Of a stretch of DNA of 22,682 nt, positions 8,769 to 15,179 are shown one piece after another. The translations under genes and the position numbers were made by a program. The DNA comes from Syntrophaceae bacterium UBA7544. Its GTDB lineage: Bacteria > Desulfobacterota > Syntrophia > Syntrophales > Smithellaceae. Below the pieces are notes generated by a model. The model saw only the letters and a program-made list of their open reading frames with translations. It was not told the origin of the DNA and did no database searches. Position 1 is the first letter of the stretch, and each line of letters opens with the position of its first letter. The stretch lies in assembly GCA_002479215.1 (NCBI GenBank), contig DLME01000264.1:1-22682 (forward strand), in the 5' to 3' direction.

Positions 8769-8904
8769 TATTTTTTACAAGAGCAGATAAAATCAATTCC
8801 TTTCTGCCGTGCGTTTTTAATCATCTCGGAAGAAATATCCACGCCATAATAGTCGGTACTAAGAAACAAATAGTACTCATAAAATCCATCATCATAAAAT
8901 CTAA
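8768..8904 (-). pseudogene. Remnant of a SAM-dependent methyltransferase
   Basis: Between the aminotransferase and FemAB-like genes, one minus-strand frame reads FYDDGFYEYYLFLSTDYYGV and continues DISSEMIKNARQKGIDFICS before CKK and a TAA at 8770-8768. The run GVDISSEMIKNARQKG is characteristic of the strand-2 and helix region of class I methyltransferases, and DDGFYEYYL looks like a damaged motif I (normally GCGDG). The N-terminus and everything after strand 3 are missing, and no ATG opens the frame before the internal one. The stop overlaps the FemAB-like ATG exactly as functional pairs in this operon do. I read it as a gene reduced by internal deletion. An unrelated short peptide is possible but less likely. 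Confidence 0.6.
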
Positions 8905-10047
8905 TTATTTCTGAAAAAATTCCATTATCTTTTCGGAAATAAAGCATATTTGCCCGTCGGTGATTGTCGGGAACATCGGCAAAGTTACTTCACGCATACC
9001 GATTTCTTCGGTTATGGGAAGCATTGTTGTCTTATAATTTCCCCGGTAATATGAGAACATATGCACCGGCGGATAGTGGATACTGGTTTGAATACCTTTT
9101 TCCCGCAGAAAAACCATCAAACTGTGCCGGTCTATGCTTTTATCAAGAAGTATAGAAAAGATATGATAATTAGCGAGAAAACAATAATTACCAAATGGAA
9201 TCTTGATTCCGTCAATTTTAGATAATGAATCTTTATAACTAATTGCTGCCAAGCGGCGACGTTTATTTCCAGTTTCCAATTTCTTTAATTGACATCGGGC
9301 TAAAGCGGCGTGAATTTCATCAATACGGTAATTATATCCCAAGTCAGTTACATCATAGCTATACGCATGGCCGAGATGGCGATCCAATGTTGCACTGGTC
9401 ATCCCATGAGAACGGATTTTTTTTATGTAGTTTGCATAATCATCATTATTAGTACAGATGATACCGCCTTCACCTGTAGAAATATTTTTATTGGAAAAAA
9501 AGGAAAAACAGGAGATATTGCCAATTGCTCCCAGCAATCTATCTTTATAAAATGAGCCCGGTGCATGTGCCGCATCTTCGATTACCGGAATTTTGCAGCG
9601 CTTTGCAATTTCGATAATTCCATCCATTTTGCAGGCAAAACCGCCATAATGCATAATTACTATTGCTCGAGTATTTTTGTTTATTTTTTCTTCGATTTCG
9701 TCAGGAGAAATTGTCCAGTCGTCGAGAGAGACGACATCTGCAAAAACAGGAGTTCCGCCGGCATAAATAACGGAATTCGATGTAGCAACAAAAGTAAGTG
9801 AAGGACAGATTACTTCGGTTCCCTGTTTTACACCGACGGCCAGATTAGCCAAATGTAAAGCAGTAGTGCAACTACTTACGGCTATGGCATGTTTGACTTT
9901 AAAATATTCGGCAAATTCGTATTCCAGTGCTTCCGTTTCCGGCCCCATGGTAAGCCATTTACTTCGCAAGACACGTGATACAGCTTCTTCTTCCTCCCTT
10001 CCATAATTAAGATCAAAAAGAGGAATAACAGGATTTTGCTTGCTCAT
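8905..10047 (-). CDS. DegT/DnrJ/EryC1/StrS-family sugar aminotransferase
   Basis: This 380-residue enzyme is full length for the PLP-dependent sugar aminotransferases. It begins with IPLFDLNYG and SKWLTMGPETEALE, typical of the family. SSCTTALHLA at about 58-67 binds the PLP phosphate, EDAAHAPGS at about 157-165 holds the cofactor-binding Asp, and FFSNKN places the Schiff-base lysine at K187, followed by STGEGG. The C-terminal YNYRIDEIHAA is also characteristic. The reaction is glutamate-dependent amination of a 4-keto (or 3-keto) NDP-sugar. The ATG overlaps the stop of the pyrophosphorylase gene (ATGA). With the adjacent 4,6-dehydratase this should yield an NDP-4-amino-4,6-dideoxy sugar; the exact sugar is not determinable. 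Confidence 0.93.
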   Translation of the reverse strand: MSKQNPVIPLFDLNYGREEEEAVSRVLRSKWLTMGPETEALEYEFAEYFKVKHAIAVSSCTTALHLANLAVGVKQGTEVICPSLTFVATSNSVIYAGGTPVFADVVSLDDWTISPDEIEEKINKNTRAIVIMHYGGFACKMDGIIEIAKRCKIPVIEDAAHAPGSFYKDRLLGAIGNISCFSFFSNKNISTGEGGIICTNNDDYANYIKKIRSHGMTSATLDRHLGHAYSYDVTDLGYNYRIDEIHAALARCQLKKLETGNKRRRLAAISYKDSLSKIDGIKIPFGNYCFLANYHIFSILLDKSIDRHSLMVFLREKGIQTSIHYPPVHMFSYYRGNYKTTMLPITEEIGMREVTLPMFPTITDGQICFISEKIMEFFQK

Positions 10048-10742
10048 AGCATATCTTTCATCTTATCGTAATCTTCAATCGCCTGCTCATAATCTTCAGG
10101 ACGTCCAATATCCATCCAGTAACCATCATAGGGGTGACAATATACGTACATTTTCTCCGCCAGCATTTTTTGAACTAAATCGGGAAAATCAAAGCGGCCC
10201 TTCTTAGGTATAAGGCGTAATACACTTCGGGAAAGAACATAAACTCCCATGCTGACGCTGAAAGGAATTGATGGCTTTTCTATAAACGTTGTTAACCTTC
10301 CTTCTTTATCGTATTCTAATGTTCCATAGTTTATTGTCTGCACTCGTTGATGCGTTGCAATAGTTAAATCTGCCTTCTTTTCTTTATGGATTTTAAAAAG
10401 TTCTTGAAATGATAAGTCTGTCAGAATATCGCCATTCATCATTAAAAAATTATCTTCAATATTTTGAATGTGACAAATTGGCCCCGCTGTGCCCAGCGGG
10501 TCATTTTCAATATAGTAATCAATAGGGATGCCCCATTTTTCGCCATTACCGAAAAAAGCCATAAAGAGATCATGTTGATGGCCTATGGCCATAGTTATTT
10601 TGTTAAAACAATTTTTTTTGAGCTGGCGCACGACAACTTCGAGAATCGGACAATCGCCTATCGGCATCAATGGCTTAGGCAAAACAGTTGTATAAGGTTT
10701 TAAACGTGTGCCCTTTCCACCAGCGAGTATTATAGCCTGCAT
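10044..10742 (-). CDS. Sugar-1-phosphate nucleotidyltransferase
   Basis: This 232-residue NTP_transferase enzyme has the signature AGGKGTRLKPYT at 7-18 with PKPLMPIG at 22-29, a metal-binding NGDILTD segment, and the late block GYWMDIGRPEDYEQA. The length equals the catalytic domain alone, without the left-handed beta helix of GlmU or GlgC relatives. It makes an NDP-sugar from a sugar-1-phosphate and an NTP; base and sugar specificity cannot be read. The ATG is preceded by AGGTG, formed across the stop of the dehydratase gene seven bases upstream, and its own stop overlaps the aminotransferase start, so the three genes are a coupled sugar-activation cassette. GDP- or UDP-amino-sugar synthesis fits the context. 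Confidence 0.9.
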   Translation of the reverse strand: MQAIILAGGKGTRLKPYTTVLPKPLMPIGDCPILEVVVRQLKKNCFNKITMAIGHQHDLFMAFFGNGEKWGIPIDYYIENDPLGTAGPICHIQNIEDNFLMMNGDILTDLSFQELFKIHKEKKADLTIATHQRVQTINYGTLEYDKEGRLTTFIEKPSIPFSVSMGVYVLSRSVLRLIPKKGRFDFPDLVQKMLAEKMYVYCHPYDGYWMDIGRPEDYEQAIEDYDKMKDML

Positions 10743-10749
10743 AATGCAC

Positions 10750-11730
10750 CTATTTTATGTAAAGCCCTTGCTTATAAAGGTGAATATTTTGCTTGATCCA
10801 AGTTACAGTCTGTTTGAGTCCCTGCGTTAAAGAATTCTTAGGCTGCCAGATGGTATTTTTTTTAATTTTAGTATTATCACAATAGAGCCGTTTTACTTCG
10901 CTTTTTTCCGGGCGCTTGCGTTCCGCGGAAAGATTAAATTCAACCTTGACATTGCAAATACGAGCGATTTCCAAAGCCAGTTCTTTAACTGATATTTCAA
11001 AACCACTGCCGATATTGGTAACTTCGCCGGTAAGCTTATTTGTTTTCGCAATTTCTATAAAGCCTTCTACGGTATCTTGAATAAAAGTTAAATCGCGTGT
11101 TGGGGAAATATTACCTAAATTTAATATTCTGTTACCCGTCAATATTTGGCATATAATCGTAGGAATGATTGCTCTGGCCGATTGACGAGGGCCATAAGTG
11201 TTGAATGGTCTCACAATTTTTACCGGTAGCTTAAAAGAAAGCCAGTAACTCAGGGCTAACTGATCGGCGGCAATTTTTGAAGCGGAATAGGGCGACTGAC
11301 CGATAAGATGGTGATCTTCCGCAATGGCAACTGTTTTTGCCGTTCCATATGTTTCGCTAGTTGAAGTTATGATGATATTTTCTAAGTCCAGCAAACGGGA
11401 ATTTTCTAATACATTATAAGTACCTTCAATATTAGTTTTGATATAAGCAAGAGGAGAATCGTAAGAATAGGGTATGCCAATAAGAGCTGCTAAATGGTAA
11501 ATTTCTTTGCAACCTTTAATGGCATTTCTTGCCGAATCGAAATCACGAATATCACCGGCATAGACTTCAATATCCTTAATGTAGGGCGATTTTTCCAGCC
11601 ATCCCCAGTTACTTGCAGAATTGTAGTGAACAAAAGCGCGAACTTCGTGTCCAAGTTCAACGAGTCTTTCTGTGAGGTGGCTACCGATAAAACCGCCAGC
11701 GCCGGTCACTAATACTTTTTTCGAACTCAT
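10750..11730 (-). CDS. NDP-sugar 4,6-dehydratase, extended SDR (LegB-like)
   Basis: This 326-residue extended short-chain dehydrogenase has the NAD-binding GAGGFIG at 10-16, a catalytic YSASK with Y148 and K152, and STSETYG at 123-129. The TSE there matches the Thr/Ser-Ser-Glu of 4,6-dehydratases rather than simple epimerases. The stretches FVHYNSASNWGWLE and RPFNTYGPRQSARAIIPT are very like the LegB/FnlA-related dehydratases of legionaminic-type sugar pathways. It should form a 4-keto-6-deoxy sugar nucleotide for the aminotransferase two genes downstream. The ATG overlaps the stop of the GT4 gene (ATGA). LegB identity is a resemblance from memory, not a search result, and no NeuB-like synthase is present here. 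Confidence 0.9.
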   Translation of the reverse strand: MSSKKVLVTGAGGFIGSHLTERLVELGHEVRAFVHYNSASNWGWLEKSPYIKDIEVYAGDIRDFDSARNAIKGCKEIYHLAALIGIPYSYDSPLAYIKTNIEGTYNVLENSRLLDLENIIITSTSETYGTAKTVAIAEDHHLIGQSPYSASKIAADQLALSYWLSFKLPVKIVRPFNTYGPRQSARAIIPTIICQILTGNRILNLGNISPTRDLTFIQDTVEGFIEIAKTNKLTGEVTNIGSGFEISVKELALEIARICNVKVEFNLSAERKRPEKSEVKRLYCDNTKIKKNTIWQPKNSLTQGLKQTVTWIKQNIHLYKQGLYIK

Positions 11731-12890
11731 AAATTATTTCGTAAACCTCTTATTTTTTCAAATATAACTTTAACTCCGGCTTCGACGGATAAAATTGAAG
11801 CCAATTCTTCTTGCTGTTGTTTATTGCAAAAAGAAGCGCGTATTTTTGAGTCGCTCATTATTATCAAAGCTTCTGCAAGACCATAATGGTCTTCCGACTT
11901 AACAACATAACCTAAATTATATTTTTCGGCAAGATAACCCATATCGCCTACATCACTTACGATCAACGCTTTTTTAGCCGAAACCGCCTCCATTAATACC
12001 AGAGGAATACTTTCACTGCGCGAAGGAATAATGACGCAATCCATGTTTCGGAGAAGTTCCTGAACTTCCGCATCTTCGAGCCTTCCCGTCAATAAAACGT
12101 TTTGTTCTAAGGATAAATTTTTAATCAGCTTTTCTATATTATTTCTTTCTTCTCCTTCCCCAATCAAGTAACATTGAAAATCAATACCTTTTTTAAACAA
12201 AATATTACAGGCTTTAACAAGGATGTCTTGACCTTTAACTTGATGAAGACGGCCAATACAACCCAAGTTAAATCGTTTGCAATTGTTTTTTAAATCATGT
12301 GATGGGTTTATGTTTTCCATTTTTCTTGCTGTAGCCGCAAAATAACATTCTTTGCCATTGGCGAGAGCGGAAGTTTTCTGACATAGGTCAAAACCATCAG
12401 CAAAAAGTAAAGTGCTCTTTTTAGTAATATGTTTTATTAGAGGACGAAGAAAGGTATTGTTGGCCGCTATATAAACATCCGAACCTAAAGCACGACAACA
12501 ATAGGGAATATTTGTAAATAAAGATAACAAATAAGCAATTAAACCGGCAGGAATAAGCCATTCAGCAAAAATTATATCCGGTCTCCAGTTTATACAGATA
12601 TGCCTGCCCGCTAAAAAACCATTGACAAAATATTGAGCGGCAAAAAAAATACCGAATAATCTATTTTTCAATAATGATATAACTGGTGTGTCTCTACCGT
12701 TCCACCCAAAATATGTAACCTCACACCCCGGCCATAACAATTCGTAATCAGTTTTAAAAGAATCACAATTTTGTGTAAGCACATGCACATCCATTCCCCG
12801 TTTGTTCAGTGATCGGATTGTATCAGGTATAAACATGCCGCCGATACGCCCATACTTGGGGAAACTGCTTGTTATAAGGAGCATTTTCAT
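11727..12890 (-). CDS. Glycosyltransferase family 4 (GT-B fold)
   Basis: This 387-residue protein has the N-terminal acceptor half beginning MLLITSSFPKYG-RIGGMF and a C-terminal nucleotide-sugar half with GCIGRLHQVKGQDIL at about 210-224, LIGEGEE at 242-248 and the E-x7-E motif with E293 and E301 inside SESIPLVLMEA. These are standard for retaining GT4 enzymes. It has no membrane helix beyond hydrophobic patches and acts on the cytoplasmic face. The start may be ATG 12890 or ATG 12884; neither has a strong Shine-Dalgarno sequence. The gene lies 35 bases after the GT2 gene and overlaps the dehydratase. It probably adds one sugar to a lipid-linked glycan. Confidence 0.92.
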   Translation of the reverse strand: MKMLLITSSFPKYGRIGGMFIPDTIRSLNKRGMDVHVLTQNCDSFKTDYELLWPGCEVTYFGWNGRDTPVISLLKNRLFGIFFAAQYFVNGFLAGRHICINWRPDIIFAEWLIPAGLIAYLLSLFTNIPYCCRALGSDVYIAANNTFLRPLIKHITKKSTLLFADGFDLCQKTSALANGKECYFAATARKMENINPSHDLKNNCKRFNLGCIGRLHQVKGQDILVKACNILFKKGIDFQCYLIGEGEERNNIEKLIKNLSLEQNVLLTGRLEDAEVQELLRNMDCVIIPSRSESIPLVLMEAVSAKKALIVSDVGDMGYLAEKYNLGYVVKSEDHYGLAEALIIMSDSKIRASFCNKQQQEELASILSVEAGVKVIFEKIRGLRNNL

Positions 12891-12925
12891 TATTGTCTAT
12901 GCAACCTTGACATTGATCTTAATGC

Positions 12926-14023
12926 CTATTTATAGAGTCTTTCGTTATCTTGAATATCCATCCACATGGCAAATAAAAGGGATTGGAAACTGCTGGTGAA
13001 GAGAAAAAAGAAAGCCAGCATTGTTGTTGCCGAAACAGATTTTCCGGCAAAAACGAAAGAGATTATTTTAACTGCGTAAGGTATGGAACAAAGCCCTAAA
13101 ATAAACGCAAAATGATAAAGCAGGAAAAGAGGGTGAAAGTCGCGGAAGAGATATTTAACCCACAATCTTTTGAAAAAAGACTGGAATAACAGCCACGATA
13201 TACGAGGAATAACCTTGCCCACTTTCATTTTAGAGCTCTCGCCGATATTGTAAACAGGTTTTATTTTAACTTCCTTTAAAGTGCAAAACGCAATGTTGAG
13301 TTTTATAAGTATATCATTAGGCATACCGTAGCTTTTGTAAATGTCGTGCAATTTAATTGAACTTAGAGCTGCTAAAGAAAGAGCTCGGTAGCCACATTGT
13401 GTATCGGAAATATGCCAATAACCAGAAGCAATTTTCGTTAAAATCGATAAAATTGCATTACCAAAATAACGAGTTCTGGGAATTATCATAGGAGCACTGC
13501 CATGAATTAGCCGGTTACCCTTGACGCAATCAACTTCTTCGCTGATAATCGGCTGGCAAATTGATTCCAACTCTGCCGGATCCATCTGTCCATCGCCATC
13601 CATAGATGCGGTACAATCCATGTTATGATCCAGACACCACTTGTAACCGCGGGCGATAGCAGCACCGACGCCGCCATTTTTTAAATTATTAATCAGGATT
13701 ACTCTGTCGGTTTCAGGATTCATGTTGGCTATTTCTGCTGGAATAAATTTTTCCAGCTCTGTCTGGCGGCTTTCTTTTAAAATATGCTCAGCGCGATTAT
13801 ATTTGTTATCCAGCGGAGCTGGTACATCCTTTTTCGCAATTTGTTGTACTGATTGATGTTTGCTTATATAATCCAAGACGATAGCGGCGGTGTTATCTTG
13901 GGAGCAATCGTTGACAACGATGATGCGGTCGACAAAGTCGGGCATTGTGTCCAAAACCTGGCCGATTTGTTTCTCTTCGTTATAGGTGGGAACAACAACA
14001 GCGACAGTTTTATCGTATAACAT
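12926..14023 (-). CDS. Glycosyltransferase family 2, DPM1/polyprenyl-phosphate type, with C-terminal membrane helices
   Basis: This 365-residue protein opens with VVVPTYNEE at about 9-17 and VNDCSQDNT, carries the metal and nucleotide motif DGDGQ at 142-146, and ends with two hydrophobic helices (about 295-350). The NGGVGAAIARGY block and the GYWHISDTQCGYRA region are typical of DPM1/DPG_synthase-like enzymes that load sugar onto polyprenyl phosphate. Between the first Rossmann strands it carries about 50 extra residues (roughly 55-106). It is the first gene of the glycan operon; GGGG lies a few bases before the ATG. It may prime glycan assembly or charge a lipid donor for the GT-C-like proteins; that link is inferred. 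Confidence 0.9.
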   Translation of the reverse strand: MLYDKTVAVVVPTYNEEKQIGQVLDTMPDFVDRIIVVNDCSQDNTAAIVLDYISKHQSVQQIAKKDVPAPLDNKYNRAEHILKESRQTELEKFIPAEIANMNPETDRVILINNLKNGGVGAAIARGYKWCLDHNMDCTASMDGDGQMDPAELESICQPIISEEVDCVKGNRLIHGSAPMIIPRTRYFGNAILSILTKIASGYWHISDTQCGYRALSLAALSSIKLHDIYKSYGMPNDILIKLNIAFCTLKEVKIKPVYNIGESSKMKVGKVIPRISWLLFQSFFKRLWVKYLFRDFHPLFLLYHFAFILGLCSIPYAVKIISFVFAGKSVSATTMLAFFFLFTSSFQSLLFAMWMDIQDNERLYK

Positions 14024-14109
14024 AAAAAAACCCCGTATTTTTGTAGATTAAACTTACTATTTTTAATAGAATTTGTCCAAAAATATTTCATCATAATATT
14101 TGAATTTAC

Positions 14110-14138
14110 TTGATATTCGATGGAGGGGGGAATATCAT
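14110..14138 (+). promoter_or_regulatory. Sigma-70-like promoter with overlapping operator-like inverted repeat
   Basis: TTGATA at 14110-14115 and TATCAT at 14133-14138 lie 17 bases apart, each one mismatch from the consensus hexamers, upstream of the sigma factor gene. An 8-bp inverted repeat TGATATTC (14111-14118) and GAATATCA (14130-14137) overlaps both hexamers, spaced by 11 bases, as expected for a repressor site. The purine-rich spacer is G-heavy. Activity and regulator are not shown by sequence alone. Confidence 0.5.
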
Positions 14139-14176
14139 ATTATAGAGTATTGCGTATGCAGCATATTGGTGAATTT

Positions 14177-14197
14177 TACTATCATCAATGGATAGTA
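14177..14197 (+). promoter_or_regulatory. Hairpin over the start region of the sigma factor gene
   Basis: TACTATC (14177-14183) pairs with GATAGTA (14191-14197) with a 7-base loop, directly before the GTG at 14199 and covering the only GGA that could serve as a ribosome binding site. It could limit translation initiation, or be a DNA operator. The stem is AT-rich and weak. Confidence 0.35.
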
Positions 14198-14198
14198 T

Positions 14199-14774
14199 GT
14201 GGCAATGGATCAAAAACTCGAAGCGGAAATTGTTGCCAAGGTTTTAAAAGGAGACAGGCAGGAATATGCCTTGCTGGTGGAGAAATATAAATCACCTATT
14301 TACAATTTAGCTTACCGCATGACCGGCAACCGGGAAGATGCCGGTGATTTAGCCCAGGAAACATTTGTCCGCGCTTTCCAGCATCTTCAACGATTTGATC
14401 CGGATAAATTTTTTTTTACCTGGCTTTATACAATCAGTCTGAATATCATTAAAAACCATTTGCGGAAGAAAAGAGAAGTTACGGCGGAATATGAACCGGG
14501 CAGTGCTCATCTTACCGGGCCGGCAGGCGATAGGGAAAATCCGGAACAATTATTTATTCGGCATCAGCAGGCAGATGTCCTGGATTCGTGTTTGCAAAAG
14601 TTGCCTGTTGATTTGCGCGAAGCCATCATCCTGAGATTTTATGCGGAGCTTTCTTTTGAAGAAGTAGCGGCAATATCGGGCGCGTCGTTGAGCGCCGTCA
14701 AAATGCGGGTGTACCGCGGCCTGGAGAGATTAAAGCAATTAATGAGTGAATTCGGTAGCGAGCATACCCCGTAG
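14199..14774 (+). CDS. RNA polymerase sigma factor, ECF (RpoE-like) family
   Basis: This 191-residue protein has sigma region 2 at about 20-90, with NLAYRMTGNREDAGDLAQET (core binding, typical of the family) and an aromatic-rich melting segment FFFTWLYTISLNIIKNHLR. Region 4 lies at about 125-180 and includes LPVDLREAIILRFYAELSFE then EVAAISGASLSAVKMRVYRG, a helix-turn-helix for -35 recognition. Regions 1.2 and 3 are absent, as in ECF sigmas. The start is GTG 14199 or ATG 14205; ribosome binding is poor for both. No anti-sigma gene follows directly, but the membrane protein at 19212-19844 has an anti-sigma-like N-terminus. It may control the neighbouring pilin or glycan operons, though I found no convincing ECF promoter in front of either. 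Confidence 0.95.
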   Translation: MAMDQKLEAEIVAKVLKGDRQEYALLVEKYKSPIYNLAYRMTGNREDAGDLAQETFVRAFQHLQRFDPDKFFFTWLYTISLNIIKNHLRKKREVTAEYEPGSAHLTGPAGDRENPEQLFIRHQQADVLDSCLQKLPVDLREAIILRFYAELSFEEVAAISGASLSAVKMRVYRGLERLKQLMSEFGSEHTP

Positions 14775-14795
14775 CTTGCGGAGGGGTATGCTCGC
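14758..14795 (+). repeat. 13-bp inverted repeat across the sigma factor stop codon
   Basis: GCGAGCATACCCC (14758-14770) pairs perfectly with GGGGTATGCTCGC (14783-14795) around a 12-base loop that contains the TAG stop (14772-14774). No T run follows, so it is not a classical terminator. It may be an RNA-stabilising 3' hairpin or a dispersed repeat that has supplied the last residues of the protein. Confidence 0.7.
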
Positions 14796-15115
14796 GAATA
14801 GTGAATGATAATGCTTCCTAAGAATCTTCGATAATCAGGGATGCAGAAAAGATTTAATTTTTAAGTATCCCTTTACCGCTTCTGTGATTTACCCAGAACA
14901 TTGTGGTTCATTTTTTTAGTTCCCCTTTACTTAAAGGGGGAGCGAAGGGGATTTATTGTCATTGCCCGGTGCCGACCGGACAATTCAGTCAAATATTGGA
15001 ATTAATGGGTTTATATCTCTGATCTGACCCCATTTGCTGGACAGACAGGAAGCACGAAGGTTCAAGTAAGAGACTGGAAACAACAGAATCTCTATCTATT
15101 ATACCTGTAGACAGA
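14796..15115. other. Intergenic region with small repeats, no gene
   Basis: I see no gene here. The region holds a tight inverted repeat CCCCTTTA-CT-TAAAGGGG at 14922-14939 followed by GGGGAGCGAAGGGGATT, a common style of dispersed repeat. It also holds a TTGTCATTGC element start at 14956-14965 and GATCTGACCCCAT at 15021-15033, which resembles the GGGGTCAGATC ends seen near REP-associated Y1 transposases. All are remnants at best. Confidence 0.4.
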
Positions 15116-15153
15116 ACACGCCCCGTGGATCTTTTCCACGGGGCGTGTTTTTT
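15115..15153 (+). terminator. Strong rho-independent terminator between sigma factor and pilin operon
   Basis: ACACGCCCCGTGGA at 15116-15129 pairs perfectly with TCCACGGGGCGTGT at 15135-15148 (14 bp, 5-base loop), followed by T residues through 15153 on the + strand. It stands 340 bases after the sigma gene and 27 bases after the end of the minus-strand pilin operon. The T tract favours + strand termination; the minus strand has only TGTTCTGTCT after the stem. Confidence 0.85.
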
Positions 15154-15179
15154 AATGTGAAAAGGTTATTTCGGTATAT

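Noticed and set aside
14024-14198. Perfect minus-strand TATAAT at 14144-14139 as a promoter for the glycan operon
   Set aside because: No acceptable -35 hexamer stands 16-18 bases upstream, so I did not call it; the operon promoter is still unidentified.
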